From CAYPLH01 sp964411505 (GTDB lineage Bacteria > Bacillota > Clostridia > CAYPLH01 > DUMO01), in assembly GCA_964411505.1 (NCBI GenBank), contig CAYPLH010000001.1:1-64000 (forward strand): a stretch of DNA of 64,000 bases, written 5' to 3'. The stretch's first letter is position 1. Each line of letters starts with the position of its first letter. This document shows, in pieces, positions 1 through 8,237 of the stretch. A program made the translations under genes and the position numbers. The notes under the pieces were generated by a model. It worked only from the letters and a program-made list of their open reading frames with translations. It did no database searches and had not been told where the DNA came from.

Positions 1-196
1 GGTTGGCTATCGAAATGGGGTTTACGGGTTGACTTTGAATTTTCGTTGTCGCAAACAAAACTCAATTGTTGAACTTGCTAAAAAATATGGTGGCGGTGGT
101 CATAAGTGTGCTGCTGGTGCATTTATTCCTGCCGACCGTGAAGACTTTCTGGACGTAGTGAAAGAAGTTCTGGAAGGTACTATGAGGATGACTTGA
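1..196 (+). CDS. DHH-family phosphoesterase/exonuclease, C-terminal fragment
   Basis: Only the last 64 residues are inside the window; the reading frame is open at the left edge. The sequence contains GGGGHKCAAGAF, the signature of the DHHA1 domain that closes DHH-family phosphoesterases (RecJ, NrnA/oligoribonuclease type). Members of the family degrade short RNA or single-stranded DNA with metal ions bound by the N-terminal DHH domain, which is off the window. The stop codon overlaps the next start (TGATG), indicating translational coupling. Which subfamily it belongs to cannot be decided from this fragment. Confidence 0.75.
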   Translation, partial: VGYRNGVYGLTLNFRCRKQNSIVELAKKYGGGGHKCAAGAFIPADREDFLDVVKEVLEGTMRMT

Positions 197-555
197 TGTT
201 CGATGAATCGAATAAACCTACTGCAATTGCGCCGGGTATTAATTTTGGTATGCGCAAAATTACTTACGGCAAAGCAATTAATTATTACCCGGCAATTGTA
301 GTTAAGAAGTCTAACGGGAATAAAGTGGTGTATTCAATTCAGACGATTCACGCTGGCAGAAATATTAATGCTGCTGTAGAAAAAGCTATCAAGCAATACG
401 AAATTGTAGTTCCTATGAAAAATAAAGAAAAGGAACTACTTAGACAACGAGCTAAAAAAGTAATTGCTGATAAGAAAGCGCAAAATGAAATCGTCAAGAA
501 AATACCAAAGGAATTTCAAAAACAGTTTTTCACTAACTTGAAGGAGGGATTTTAA
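196..555 (+). CDS. Hypothetical protein, 119 aa
   Basis: The family is not recognised. The ATG at 196 is preferred to a TTG three bases upstream because it overlaps the previous stop as TGATG. The N-terminal two thirds are mixed alpha/beta; the C-terminal third (from about residue 75) is a highly charged Lys/Glu-rich helix. The stop overlaps the next ATG (TAATG), so it forms a coupled unit with the KTSC protein. Confidence 0.8.
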   Translation: MFDESNKPTAIAPGINFGMRKITYGKAINYYPAIVVKKSNGNKVVYSIQTIHAGRNINAAVEKAIKQYEIVVPMKNKEKELLRQRAKKVIADKKAQNEIVKKIPKEFQKQFFTNLKEGF

Positions 556-890
556 TGGCTAAAACCAAAAAGAAAATAAAGGGGAAAGACGTAGACTTGA
601 AATTGTCTGGTCTTTGTCGCTTGTACGATTTTTGGGTGATGCGAGTTAAATCATCTAATATTTTGCAGGCGGCCTACGACCCTAATAATTGCCGGATGGT
701 TTTAATTTTTAAAACTGCTCCGGATTGCTGCTATATTTACGAAGGAGTTGAAATTAAATGGTGGGCTAAATTTTCCGTGGCTGATAGTAAAGGTGAATAT
801 TTCCAAGATCACATGGATGAACTTGTGGACTTCACTAAAATGCCGGTAAAAGACTTTGTTTCTTTGCAGAAATCAAAATCTGTAAAGTAA
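555..890 (+). CDS. KTSC-domain protein, 111 aa
   Basis: Residues about 30-95 follow the KTSC pattern: KSSNI near the start, a YD turn, a hydrophobic strand, YIYEGVE, then DSKGEYFQDHM at the end. KTSC domains are small folds found alone or fused to RNA- or DNA-processing proteins; no biochemical role is firmly assigned. A strong Shine-Dalgarno (AAGGAGGG, 541-548) precedes the ATG. Its last codons contain the CTGTAAAGT promoter box that appears to serve the next gene. A second, weaker KTSC-like protein lies at 2100-2390. Confidence 0.75.
   Translation: MAKTKKKIKGKDVDLKLSGLCRLYDFWVMRVKSSNILQAAYDPNNCRMVLIFKTAPDCCYIYEGVEIKWWAKFSVADSKGEYFQDHMDELVDFTKMPVKDFVSLQKSKSVK
880..888 (+). promoter_or_regulatory. 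CTGTAAAGT box, copy 1
   Basis: Exact 9-base match, preceded by an A/T-rich stretch (aaat). It overlaps the stop codon of the KTSC gene and lies about 50 bases before the ATG at 937. One of 13 copies in the window, all ahead of genes or RNAs; inferred phage promoter. Confidence 0.7.
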
Positions 891-936
891 GCTAGAATTT
901 TCAAACATTAACTTAACCAGTCGCGGAGTACTGAAA

Positions 937-2016
937 ATGTCGAAGCAAAAAAAAGCCAAGTCCAAAAAGCTGGAAGTAAATGACGTTGAACAAACCACGT
1001 CTTTTACTGAGGACGATATGGATGAACTTGCGCTGCTTCTGAAAAACAAAAATTCATCGGATGATGGTAACGAGTCAGAGTCTGAATCGGAAAATACCGC
1101 ACAGGAAACTGTGCAAACAGAAATTATTAATACTCAGGAACCTACTATGAACAAAACTATTATTATTGACGACGAAAATAACGAACACGTAGTTGATTTG
1201 GATTCTCCGGATACCCAAGTCAACGTATCTGAAATGGGATTGGATAATCTTCCCAAGCAGGATATTCATGTATTTAAAGGTATCAATCAAATTACGCTTA
1301 CCTTTGTTATTCCGCCGGAAGACATGCCGGATGACAAGGACGCGTTTATTGATGTAGACGGCACTCTCATTTATACGAATAACCCGTTTACTTTTTTCCG
1401 AAACTCAAAAGAAAACCCCGTATCAATTCCGGCAACTGGTAACAGTGTAATTACTCCGGAAAAAGTACCGGGTTACTTCATGAAGTTTTATTCAAACTTT
1501 ATGAATATCCTTAACGCTGCAAATGAAGACGTTCGTGACTACCGCAAACTGAATAACGCGGATTCTGTTCCGGATGAATTCAAGAAATACAGTGAGGTGT
1601 TGGCAAATGTATTTATTACTAACCTGCCGACTAACCCAAACATTTTGCGTACTCGCGTAGACTCTGTTTCTATTAAGCAAAACTACATTAATGCGTGTAT
1701 GCTTAATCTGTCTATTATTTACAAGGCAAATATCGACGTAATTGATTCTGTTATGAAACACGCAGCGTCAATTAAAGAGTTCTCGAAAGACATTGCAGTT
1801 CGAGTATCTTTTGTTGCGGATTTGAACCGGGCTTTCGTTAAGCAGGAAACTCAAATTTCCTCGCTGGCTCAGTGGGCAGACGCATACGGTCATAGCCATG
1901 ATAATAATCTGGCTAAAGAATTTATTTCAGATAAAAAGACTGTGCGTCGTGAAGTGCTCGGTGGTCAGACGAAAGACGAAATCGAGCCGCATGTTATTCT
2001 TGTGAAAACCTTGTAA
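937..2016 (+). CDS. Hypothetical protein, 359 aa, acidic N-terminus
   Basis: The family is not recognised. Residues 1-12 are lysine-rich, residues 13-90 are low-complexity and strongly acidic (Asp/Glu/Ser/Thr), and the folded part runs from about residue 95 to the end. It stands alone between promoter box 880-888 and a hairpin terminator, so it forms a single-gene transcription unit, which suggests dedicated expression control. A GGAG Shine-Dalgarno precedes the ATG. A structural or accessory role is possible but nothing in the sequence proves one. Confidence 0.85.
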   Translation: MSKQKKAKSKKLEVNDVEQTTSFTEDDMDELALLLKNKNSSDDGNESESESENTAQETVQTEIINTQEPTMNKTIIIDDENNEHVVDLDSPDTQVNVSEMGLDNLPKQDIHVFKGINQITLTFVIPPEDMPDDKDAFIDVDGTLIYTNNPFTFFRNSKENPVSIPATGNSVITPEKVPGYFMKFYSNFMNILNAANEDVRDYRKLNNADSVPDEFKKYSEVLANVFITNLPTNPNILRTRVDSVSIKQNYINACMLNLSIIYKANIDVIDSVMKHAASIKEFSKDIAVRVSFVADLNRAFVKQETQISSLAQWADAYGHSHDNNLAKEFISDKKTVRREVLGGQTKDEIEPHVILVKTL

Positions 2017-2021
2017 TAAAG

Positions 2022-2055
2022 AAAGGGTAGGTAATTAATTTTACCTGCCCTTTTT
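2022..2055 (+). terminator. Rho-independent terminator
   Basis: Stem GGGTAGGTAA / TTACCTGCCC (one G-T pair), followed by TTTTTC. It closes the single-gene unit 937-2016. Confidence 0.85.
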
Positions 2056-2099
2056 CTTACTAATTTAATTTAACCTAATACTGGAAAGAGGAATATTTT

Positions 2100-2390
2100 A
2101 TGCCTGCTACATCCAAGATACAAAACTACCTGCAAATTAAAGATAGTGAAGACCATATTTTTCTAAGCAAGAAAAGTAATGCCATCGCCGGGGTAGCCTA
2201 TGACCCTAGTACAAAAATACTTTATGTGCTTTTCATAAAGAAAGGGCAGATTCCTACTAACCGATATGTTTACTTGAATGTACCTGCAAAACTCTTTCTT
2301 GAATTATGTACCGCGTCTTCACTCGGGGTAGCTGTAGTAAAGAAAGTAGTTAACGGTGGTTTCCAGTTTTACGATGAACCTAATAAATAA
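2100..2390 (+). CDS. KTSC-like protein, 96 aa
   Basis: Residues about 24-85 show a diverged KTSC pattern: SNAIAGVAYDPSTKILYVLF, then YVYLNVP, then ASSLGVAV. It is shorter than and clearly diverged from the copy at 555-890, but the order of the conserved elements is the same. SD GGAAAGAGG lies 10 bases upstream. The gene is bounded by terminators on both sides. Function unknown. Confidence 0.65.
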   Translation: MPATSKIQNYLQIKDSEDHIFLSKKSNAIAGVAYDPSTKILYVLFIKKGQIPTNRYVYLNVPAKLFLELCTASSLGVAVVKKVVNGGFQFYDEPNK

Positions 2391-2402
2391 CGCAAGCTTT
2401 TT

Positions 2403-2466
2403 AAAAAGGCAGTAGTGAGTATCTTGTTTACAGGTTATTCACTACTGCCTTTTTTATTTAAATCTG
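2403..2466 (+). terminator. Rho-independent terminator
   Basis: An 11-bp perfect stem GGCAGTAGTGA / TCACTACTGCC with a 30-base loop, followed by TTTTTT. The downstream T/A-rich edge runs directly into promoter box copy 2, giving a terminator-promoter junction. Confidence 0.9.
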
Positions 2467-2472
2467 TAAAGT
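2464..2472 (+). promoter_or_regulatory. CTGTAAAGT box, copy 2
   Basis: Exact match directly after the terminator, 30 bases before the ligase start. No -35-like hexamer at a sensible distance. Confidence 0.75.
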
Positions 2473-2502
2473 GTAGTATCTACTTTTGAGGGTTACGTCC
2501 AA

Positions 2503-4275
2503 ATGTCTAAGAAAAAATCCAAAGAAATTGATTATATAAAAGTTGTTAAGAAACTGAAACGTTATGATGATGCCTACTATAACTCAGGTAAACCCAAAGT
2601 ATCTGACAAGGCTTATGACGCGTTACGTGACGCACTGGAAGCAGCCGTCCCTTCCCTGAAAGGCGAAGAAAAGAAAGTAGTTAAAGCTTACTTGAAAACT
2701 ACAGGTGCGCCAGTTAAAGCACGAACGTCTAAACGTGAAGTCAAACTTCCTTTCTTTATTTCGTCCCTGAGAAAAGTAAAAGCAGACGACGAAAAGACTA
2801 TGGCTGGTTGGTTTAAAAAACTTTTTTCTTTAACTAAAGCATTTCCTAAAGAACGAAGGAAACATGTAGCTTTGATTAGCTCTCCTAAACTGGATGGCAT
2901 TTCTTTAACGCTACAATATAAAAAAGGTAATCTGGTAAACGCATTCACCAGAGGTAACGGCGAAGTTGGTCAGTCTAAGCTTACTCACGCTAAATGCATA
3001 CCAACTATCCCACATTCCCTTTCAAATAAGAAAGACGTGTTCATACGTGGTGAACTGGTAGCGAGCAAAAAGAAATTTAAAGCCATTTCAAAAAAACAAC
3101 CGGATAAATATAAAGTTTTGCTGGCGTCTTGTTCTGGCTGGATTAACGCAGATGACCCGGACACAGATTTTGCCAAGTGCCTAACTTTTGTAGTGCACGA
3201 AGTACGTAACAAGACGCTTCTTAATGAAGGTTACGGCGAACCAGAAAAGCAAACTAAGTCTAACCTACTATCTAACTATGATGGTAAGTTCAACACCATT
3301 CTTAGTCTGTACTGTAATGATAAGCCAACTACCATTGTAAAAGTTGTTAAGAAAGATGATGTTAAGGCTTACATGGAATTCTGTCACACCGAATTAGAAA
3401 AATTTAAAGCTGATTTGGATTACCCTGTAGACGGTTTGGTTATTGAAGCTAACGACTTTTATTTCCGCAAAAAATTAAAGTATAGTTCGGATAACCGACC
3501 GGAATACGCCAAAGCATTTAAGTTCTCAGCAGAACAAGATGCTAAACGTGTAGGCATGACTACAGAAATAATTCGTTTTGATATTAAGCATACTAAAGAC
3601 GGTGCTATGGTTCCGACTATGGTTTTCAATCCTGTGAAAATTGGTAACGCTAATGTTCAACGTGCTTCTGGTGCAAATTTCCAGAACTTAGTTAAAAAGC
3701 AAATTGGTGTTGGAAGTATTGTAAAGGTAGTTAAAGCTGGTGACATTGTTCCTCAAGCTATGCTTCACATGAACCCGAAAAAAGAAAAACACATTCTTCC
3801 TAAAGAATGCCCGTGTGGTTCTAAAGCAGTACATACGAAAGCACATTCGTATTGTTCAAAGCCATTGAAGTGCGAATTTACTAAACGTGCGCTGTTTGAA
3901 TATACATTGAAGAAAACAAAACTTACTGGCTTGGGCGTTAAGACTATCAACGCGTTGTTTGAAGCAAAAATTCAAACACTCCCTGAATTGCTTTCAGTGA
4001 AGGAAAGTAAGCTGTTAAAAATTCCGGGCTTTGGTCAGTCTATGGTAGTTACTCTGAAACAGGAACTACCGAAAAAGATTAAGGCAATGTCAGAAGCTGA
4101 GTTGATGGAATTGTCTGGTTTGTTTTCACGTCCGGGTTTTTCTATCGCAGCAAAAAACCTTTCTTCTATTGTGAAAGGCGACGTTACGGAAGGTGAAGCT
4201 TACGACTTGTACAAAAGTAAAAAGAAAGAATACAAAGAGTGGAAGGCTACTATTAAACCTTACTTGAAAGGCTAA
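2503..4275 (+). CDS. ligA: NAD+-dependent DNA ligase
   Basis: Seals nicks in DNA using NAD+, normally during replication and repair. Residues 20-45 carry the NMN-binding Ia-type sequence (YDDAYYNSGKPKVSDKAYD). The adenylation motif is KLDG with K129 as the predicted AMP-accepting lysine; RGEL follows at 182-185 and VDGLVIE near 305. A four-cysteine zinc finger (CPCG...C...C) lies near residues 430-455, followed by helix-hairpin-helix repeats (LTGLGVKTI, LLKIPGFGQ). At 590 residues it is shorter than the usual 670 because the BRCT domain is missing, as in several phage ligases. It is the first gene behind promoter box 2464-2472. Confidence 0.93.
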   Translation: MSKKKSKEIDYIKVVKKLKRYDDAYYNSGKPKVSDKAYDALRDALEAAVPSLKGEEKKVVKAYLKTTGAPVKARTSKREVKLPFFISSLRKVKADDEKTMAGWFKKLFSLTKAFPKERRKHVALISSPKLDGISLTLQYKKGNLVNAFTRGNGEVGQSKLTHAKCIPTIPHSLSNKKDVFIRGELVASKKKFKAISKKQPDKYKVLLASCSGWINADDPDTDFAKCLTFVVHEVRNKTLLNEGYGEPEKQTKSNLLSNYDGKFNTILSLYCNDKPTTIVKVVKKDDVKAYMEFCHTELEKFKADLDYPVDGLVIEANDFYFRKKLKYSSDNRPEYAKAFKFSAEQDAKRVGMTTEIIRFDIKHTKDGAMVPTMVFNPVKIGNANVQRASGANFQNLVKKQIGVGSIVKVVKAGDIVPQAMLHMNPKKEKHILPKECPCGSKAVHTKAHSYCSKPLKCEFTKRALFEYTLKKTKLTGLGVKTINALFEAKIQTLPELLSVKESKLLKIPGFGQSMVVTLKQELPKKIKAMSEAELMELSGLFSRPGFSIAAKNLSSIVKGDVTEGEAYDLYKSKKKEYKEWKATIKPYLKG

Positions 4276-4282
4276 TTGATTT

Positions 4283-4762
4283 ATGGATTACAAATACCTT
4301 AGCAGTAAACAAATAAGTAAACTCGATAAGCTTTTGAAAGAGTACAAAAAGAAACAAGGGTACGACTTAGCTAGACTTAACGACGTATCGGATTCAAAGC
4401 TACAGAAAATGTTACGCCAATGCAAAGTAGAAACTAGTACTTTGTATTATGACAACTACAAATTTAAGTCTCAGGTAGATGGAACAAAAGTTAGTAGTAA
4501 ATTGTATATGGATGAACTACCTCATAAATCTATGTACAAGAAAATAAGAGTTGTTGGCGTTGTACTTTATAAAGGCAGCAAAAAATACTTTGTTGCCTTA
4601 TACATTCTAGTGAAAGAAGGCAAAAAATATGTAAGACCTAAAGACTCAATCTCTTTAGGTGTACTTGCTAGTAATGGTTTTCAAATACTGCCGTACTACT
4701 TTTATGTAATGAATAAAACGTCCTATCGTCAAAAGGTGATGGATATTGTCACAAGTGGGTAA
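4283..4762 (+). CDS. Hypothetical protein, 159 aa
   Basis: The family is not recognised. A basic N-terminal helix (Lys/Tyr-rich) is followed by a beta-rich half containing IRVVGVVLYKG. It starts 7 bases after ligase and is probably co-transcribed with it. Confidence 0.75.
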   Translation: MDYKYLSSKQISKLDKLLKEYKKKQGYDLARLNDVSDSKLQKMLRQCKVETSTLYYDNYKFKSQVDGTKVSSKLYMDELPHKSMYKKIRVVGVVLYKGSKKYFVALYILVKEGKKYVRPKDSISLGVLASNGFQILPYYFYVMNKTSYRQKVMDIVTSG

Positions 4763-4784
4763 GAAAGAAAGCAGAGGGCAACTA

Positions 4785-5150
4785 ATGCCGCAAATCGAAA
4801 ATAAATCCGTTCGTAGCCTCACTAAAAAAGAACGGATAAAAATAATGAATGACGCACACTTAGAGTTCATTGACGAATATCTTAATAGTATCGAAGCTAA
4901 AAAAATGCATCCTACTATTAATCAAGCCATAAAAAATAGGAAGTGCAAACAAACCAACTATGTTTTGCACACCATGCAATTATCCAGAGACGATAAATTC
5001 TTTTGCTTCACTTCGGTTTATTTAGAAGAATTCAAAATCTTAGACTTTGAATTCGTGGCTGATTCTAATACGGTAGAAAGGGAAGACGGGGACTACGTTT
5101 TTTCTTCCAGTATCAAAATTCTGGACCCTATAGAAAACCCTATAAACTGA
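4785..5150 (+). CDS. Hypothetical protein, 121 aa
   Basis: Not recognised. The ATG at 4785 with SD AGAGGG is preferred over an in-frame TTG at 4746 that would overlap the previous gene. It is the last gene of the ligase unit; a 284-base gene-free region follows. Confidence 0.75.
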   Translation: MPQIENKSVRSLTKKERIKIMNDAHLEFIDEYLNSIEAKKMHPTINQAIKNRKCKQTNYVLHTMQLSRDDKFFCFTSVYLEEFKILDFEFVADSNTVEREDGDYVFSSSIKILDPIENPIN

Positions 5151-5434
5151 ACTTCCCCTGACATAGCCTGTTTTGGGCTACCTGCTAGTTCCCCCACTAA
5201 TCCCCTGTTTTCCCTAGTTCCTTTCTAAAACCCCTTAAAATACAGCCTTTTTTAAGGGGGTACGTCTATAAGTACTTGATTTATAGGGCTAAAATAAATG
5301 CTATCCAGTACTTGACTACCCTTGCCTACCGGGCGATACTATAATGGGGGAAAGTGCCTAGACCAGAACACCCCACCAGACACCCCGCCGGGCAGGCTAA
5401 CTAACCTACCCGACTAAACAGAGAGGGCAACATC
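5151..5434. other. Gene-free C-rich region with inverted repeat and tandem repeat
   Basis: The + strand is unusually rich in CCCC runs compared with the surrounding genes. It contains an inverted repeat CCCCTTAAAA / TTTTAAGGGG (about 5231-5259), too T-poor afterwards for a clear terminator, and two copies of AGTACTTGA (5271 and about 5307) that each form the front of a -35-like TTGAYT. The end of the region is the leader of the small membrane-protein gene. Confidence 0.55.
5312..5345 (+). promoter_or_regulatory. Candidate host sigma70-type promoter
   Basis: TTGACT (5312-5317), a 17-base spacer, then GATACT (5335-5340). A perfect TATAAT overlaps at 5340-5345 but at a 22-base spacing, which is too long. 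A weaker TTGATT-N17-TGCTAT lies 36 bases upstream. This is the only place in the window where a host-type promoter is reasonably convincing; it could fire the early gene cluster 5435-10679. Confidence 0.5.
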
Positions 5435-5608
5435 ATGGCTAACCCAACTTTTCTAGCTGCACTGAAATTTGCTTTCATGGGATTCTTTTTCAAAGTCGGT
5501 GAAACTCTCGCTGACTACGCAGTCCGCGCAATCGTTTTTGTTTTTGTTCTCGCAGTGAAACTTGCAGCGGGTTACTTAATGTTTGAATTTTTCATGGGCT
5601 TCAAATAA
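5435..5608 (+). CDS. Small membrane protein, 57 aa
   Basis: Read directly: ATG at 5435 with SD AGAGGG, stop TAA at 5606-5608. The sequence starts MANPTFLAALKF and is hydrophobic, with a likely membrane segment in the C-terminal half (AIVFVFVLAVKLAAGYLM). It is the first gene after the sigma70-like promoter and may be expressed early. Function unknown. Confidence 0.7.
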   Translation: MANPTFLAALKFAFMGFFFKVGETLADYAVRAIVFVFVLAVKLAAGYLMFEFFMGFK

Positions 5609-5625
5609 TCCACGGAGTAAATATC

Positions 5626-6132
5626 ATGGACATTAAAGATTTAGACTCACTCAAAGGTAAAGTAGAAACCGCTGAAAAAGAAACGGTTGTTAAGAAAACT
5701 CCGAAACACTCGGACAATCAACCGATGAACTGGAAGTGGATTAAAGAAATTTTCAAAACTGATAACGATTTGCACACTCAGTTTATGGAAAACTTTCTTT
5801 TCAACTTTGCTACAAAGCTTTGTAGCAACTACACAGGCGGGCAGTGGTTGGTCGGTAAAGTTGGTAGTTTGTTTTATGTATACCCGAATTACTCCGAGAA
5901 ACTGAACGTCACTGTTGACTCGAACTTTTTCAGCGATGAAATGGATGCAAAAAGTTTTGGGTGCGCGTTAACTATGTTCGTTATCAACATTATGTGTTGG
6001 CGAGCATACGAAGACGGCGACAGTGAAAAATCAGAACGTCTCGGTGAATTGTTTCACGCGTATCGTGATACTGTTTTTAGCGACGACCAGAAAGAATTGG
6101 ACGTTGCAAAAATAATTCGCTTTCTGGATTAA
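5626..6132 (+). CDS. Hypothetical protein, 168 aa
   Basis: Not recognised. A charged N-terminal 35 residues precede a probably globular, aromatic-rich domain. SD CGGAGT sits upstream. It lies in the early-type cluster of small genes. Confidence 0.8.
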   Translation: MDIKDLDSLKGKVETAEKETVVKKTPKHSDNQPMNWKWIKEIFKTDNDLHTQFMENFLFNFATKLCSNYTGGQWLVGKVGSLFYVYPNYSEKLNVTVDSNFFSDEMDAKSFGCALTMFVINIMCWRAYEDGDSEKSERLGELFHAYRDTVFSDDQKELDVAKIIRFLD

Positions 6133-6154
6133 CTGACTGTAGCGGAGAATTAAA

Positions 6155-6343
6155 ATGGCAATTACAAAGAAAGAAGCGGAAAGAGAATTCCGTGAAATAT
6201 GGGAAGCCGTTCTCACCAACTACCCGCATTACAAAAACGACACCATTGCAAAACGTGAAGAGTGGTTTGTCTTTGTAGATAACTTACGTTCCGAAGGGAG
6301 AATTTCTAAACACCAATACAATTCGTGGTCTTCTATCTGTTAG
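6155..6343 (+). CDS. Hypothetical protein, 62 aa
   Basis: Not recognised. Short, charged, probably helical, with SD GCGGAG. Neighbouring genes have the same spacing and start context. Confidence 0.7.
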   Translation: MAITKKEAEREFREIWEAVLTNYPHYKNDTIAKREEWFVFVDNLRSEGRISKHQYNSWSSIC

Positions 6344-6404
6344 GAAAGTAGACACAGCAAACTTTAAGTAACGATTACCCAACGCAACTAGAAGGAAATT
6401 AAAA

Positions 6405-6752
6405 ATGGCAAAGAAAGTAAAGGCGTCCAAAAAAGTAATGGTTACAAAGGTAGGTACTTTGGAACTGAAAGAAAAAATGTTCACCGCTCTTATGGGTGAG
6501 GAAGACGATTCACCTTCGGAATTTGTGATTGCCTTGTGCAACGCAAGTACGCACGGAAACATTTTTGTGAACAATGGTCACTCTCTTGCATCTGACGACG
6601 CTCTTGAAGTGTGGCATGATTGTTTGGACGTTATGTTACTGTGCGCTCGAATTATCGAAGGTGACAGCATTGGTAACTACACGGACGAACAATTGGACGA
6701 AATGAAAAGACGGTTGAAAAAATACAAGACTCTTTTTGACTTTGCTCAATAA
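6405..6752 (+). CDS. Hypothetical protein, 115 aa
   Basis: Not recognised. A lysine-rich N-terminus (about 15 residues) precedes an acidic helical body. Its TAA is immediately followed by the first of three covarying RNA hairpins. Confidence 0.78.
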   Translation: MAKKVKASKKVMVTKVGTLELKEKMFTALMGEEDDSPSEFVIALCNASTHGNIFVNNGHSLASDDALEVWHDCLDVMLLCARIIEGDSIGNYTDEQLDEMKRRLKKYKTLFDFAQ

Positions 6753-6797
6753 TTTTCAGCTAGAGCGAATTGGAAACAGTTCGCTCACTGGTGAAAA
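6753..6797 (+). other. Covarying intergenic RNA hairpin, copy 1
   Basis: The outer stem TTTTCA / TGAAAA encloses a 10-bp stem GAGCGAATTG / CAGTTCGCTC closed by a GAAA (GNRA) tetraloop. It begins on the base after a stop codon and ends about 40 bases before the next ATG. Copies 2 and 3 keep the outer stem and the architecture but change the inner stem on both sides. No T-run follows, so it is not a standard terminator. Confidence 0.85.
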
Positions 6798-6836
6798 TTT
6801 ACCAAACCTAAAACCTAAACTATGTGGAGAAATACC

Positions 6837-7160
6837 ATGAGCCAATTCATGAGCCTGCGCGAAATGAAGTCCCTGTCCCGTAGCGAAGTTTTTCAGCAAC
6901 TCGGTATGAAAGAACCGAAACAGAAAAAACAGGTTATTCTGAATAACCCTGTTTATCTGAAAGGTAACGTTGTTCGTGTTTCGGATAACGTGGAAGAAAA
7001 CATGGCCAAGTCTCTGAAAGGCCGTCGCGGTGTCGTCACTGACGTTCACTTTGTGAAAGTAACGCCGACCAAACTGCGTTACTTCTACACTGTGCAGATG
7101 AATGACCGCGCCAAGCCGATCAAGGCTTACGAAAACCAACTGCAACTGATTGCTGAATAA
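6837..7160 (+). CDS. Hypothetical small beta-barrel-like protein, 107 aa
   Basis: Start ATG 6837 is chosen because GTGGAGAAAT lies just before it; an in-frame ATG at 6822 is inside that SD region. Residues 40-107 resemble a KOW/SH3-like barrel by pattern (GNVVRV, GRRGVVTDV, alternating strands), which is an inference. It lies between hairpin copies 1 and 2. Confidence 0.75.
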   Translation: MSQFMSLREMKSLSRSEVFQQLGMKEPKQKKQVILNNPVYLKGNVVRVSDNVEENMAKSLKGRRGVVTDVHFVKVTPTKLRYFYTVQMNDRAKPIKAYENQLQLIAE

Positions 7161-7205
7161 TTTTCAGCTAGTAGGAATTCTTCGGAGTTCCTACACTGGT
7201 GAAAA
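7161..7205 (+). other. Covarying intergenic RNA hairpin, copy 2
   Basis: Outer stem TTTTCA / TGAAAA; inner 10-bp stem GTAGGAATTC / GAGTTCCTAC with a classical C(UUCG)G tetraloop. It starts on the base after the stop of the previous gene. Confidence 0.87.
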
Positions 7206-7232
7206 TTAAAAATTTAATCGGTGGAGAAAATT

Positions 7233-7688
7233 ATGAACGACGCTAACGAAGTTTACGGTTACGTTGGTAAGTGCAAAAACAATGGCATGGGTGTTGACCG
7301 TGTTGTTGGTTCGTCTTACACCATTACTGACTACAAAGGTAATGTTATCGGTAACGCAACGAAAGGAAGTTCGTGGCGCGTAAACAGTTTTATCGGTACT
7401 CACATGCACCAGTTTTACGCTATCATTAACGGGCGTGAATACACTGGACGTTCTTTCGGTACTGGTATGTCAATTCGTTTGCGGTTGACTGCCGCAGAAA
7501 AGAAAAAGGAGAAACAAGCAATCATGAAAAAGAAAGGCATGAAAAAGAAAGACAGTGCTTTGTGGCAGAGACTGAAAAAACGCTCGCGTAGAAAAGGTTG
7601 TTTTTACGAACCTATCGAATTACTACCAAGTGGTTCCGTAAAAGTTCAATCGAAGATTCGCGGGAACACTTGGATAATTCACCCATAA
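7233..7688 (+). CDS. Hypothetical protein, 151 aa, very basic C-terminal half
   Basis: Start ATG 7233 follows the repeated context GGTGGAGAAAATT; an upstream GTG in the same frame is the SD itself. The N-terminal 90 residues are beta-rich and Gly-rich. Residues 92-130 are extremely Lys/Arg-rich, suggesting nucleic-acid binding (inference). Not recognised. Confidence 0.75.
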   Translation: MNDANEVYGYVGKCKNNGMGVDRVVGSSYTITDYKGNVIGNATKGSSWRVNSFIGTHMHQFYAIINGREYTGRSFGTGMSIRLRLTAAEKKKEKQAIMKKKGMKKKDSALWQRLKKRSRRKGCFYEPIELLPSGSVKVQSKIRGNTWIIHP

Positions 7689-7705
7689 TTATACGGGAGT
7701 ATTTT

Positions 7706-7882
7706 ATGTTTGCTGTTGTCACAAGTTCTGGGATGATTATTCCTGTTTCCAATACAGAGCGCGGTGCTAAATGTTATGCAACGCGCAATGGGTTTAAGAC
7801 TGTTTGCCAAGTGAGTAAGTTCAGCATGACTGGTTATAATTTTTCTCGTAAGGTAAACAATGAATGGGTAGCGGAGAAATAA
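7706..7882 (+). CDS. Hypothetical protein, 58 aa
   Basis: Start ATG 7706 has SD CGGGAG. Small, mixed, no recognised motif. It is translated in another frame from the end of the previous gene and overlaps nothing. Confidence 0.65.
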   Translation: MFAVVTSSGMIIPVSNTERGAKCYATRNGFKTVCQVSKFSMTGYNFSRKVNNEWVAEK

Positions 7883-7884
7883 TC

Positions 7885-8226
7885 ATGAAAACTGCATTGC
7901 GTTTAATTAAAGCAAAGATTCGCGTTTACCTTATTCTTTTTCGAGTCAAGGTAAAACAAATTTTGGAGCGCACCAAAAAGAAAACTCAAAATGCAGTAAG
8001 TAAACTGAAAACTGCATTCAGTTTTCTTCCTGTTTACTTTGAAGTGCGTAGTTTGGATTGCGACTACGTTTGTTCTATTACTGTAGTGCGCTACAAAAAC
8101 ATGCGTGAGGCTGTAAAAAAGCTGGAAAAAATATACGAAGACGCGGAAGGCCCGGTTTACGTAGAACGGGTTAACAAGGAATACTACGAAAGTAGCCATC
8201 ATTCTACTAAATATCATTTAGCCTAA
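7885..8226 (+). CDS. Hypothetical protein, 113 aa
   Basis: Start ATG 7885 with SD CGGAGAAA. The N-terminal 45 residues form a basic amphipathic helix (LRLIKAKIRVYLILFRVKVK); the C-terminal half looks like a small alpha/beta domain. Membrane association through the N-terminal helix is possible. Not recognised. Confidence 0.75.
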   Translation: MKTALRLIKAKIRVYLILFRVKVKQILERTKKKTQNAVSKLKTAFSFLPVYFEVRSLDCDYVCSITVVRYKNMREAVKKLEKIYEDAEGPVYVERVNKEYYESSHHSTKYHLA

Positions 8227-8237
8227 AAGGTGTAAAC

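Noticed and set aside
5340..5345. Perfect TATAAT as the -10 element
   Set aside because: 22 bases from TTGACT, beyond the normal 16-18; the overlapping GATACT at 17 bases is the better partner.
6753..6797. Hairpin copy 1 as a Rho-independent terminator
   Set aside because: No T-run follows, and copies with different inner stems keep the same frame of TTTTCA/TGAAAA.
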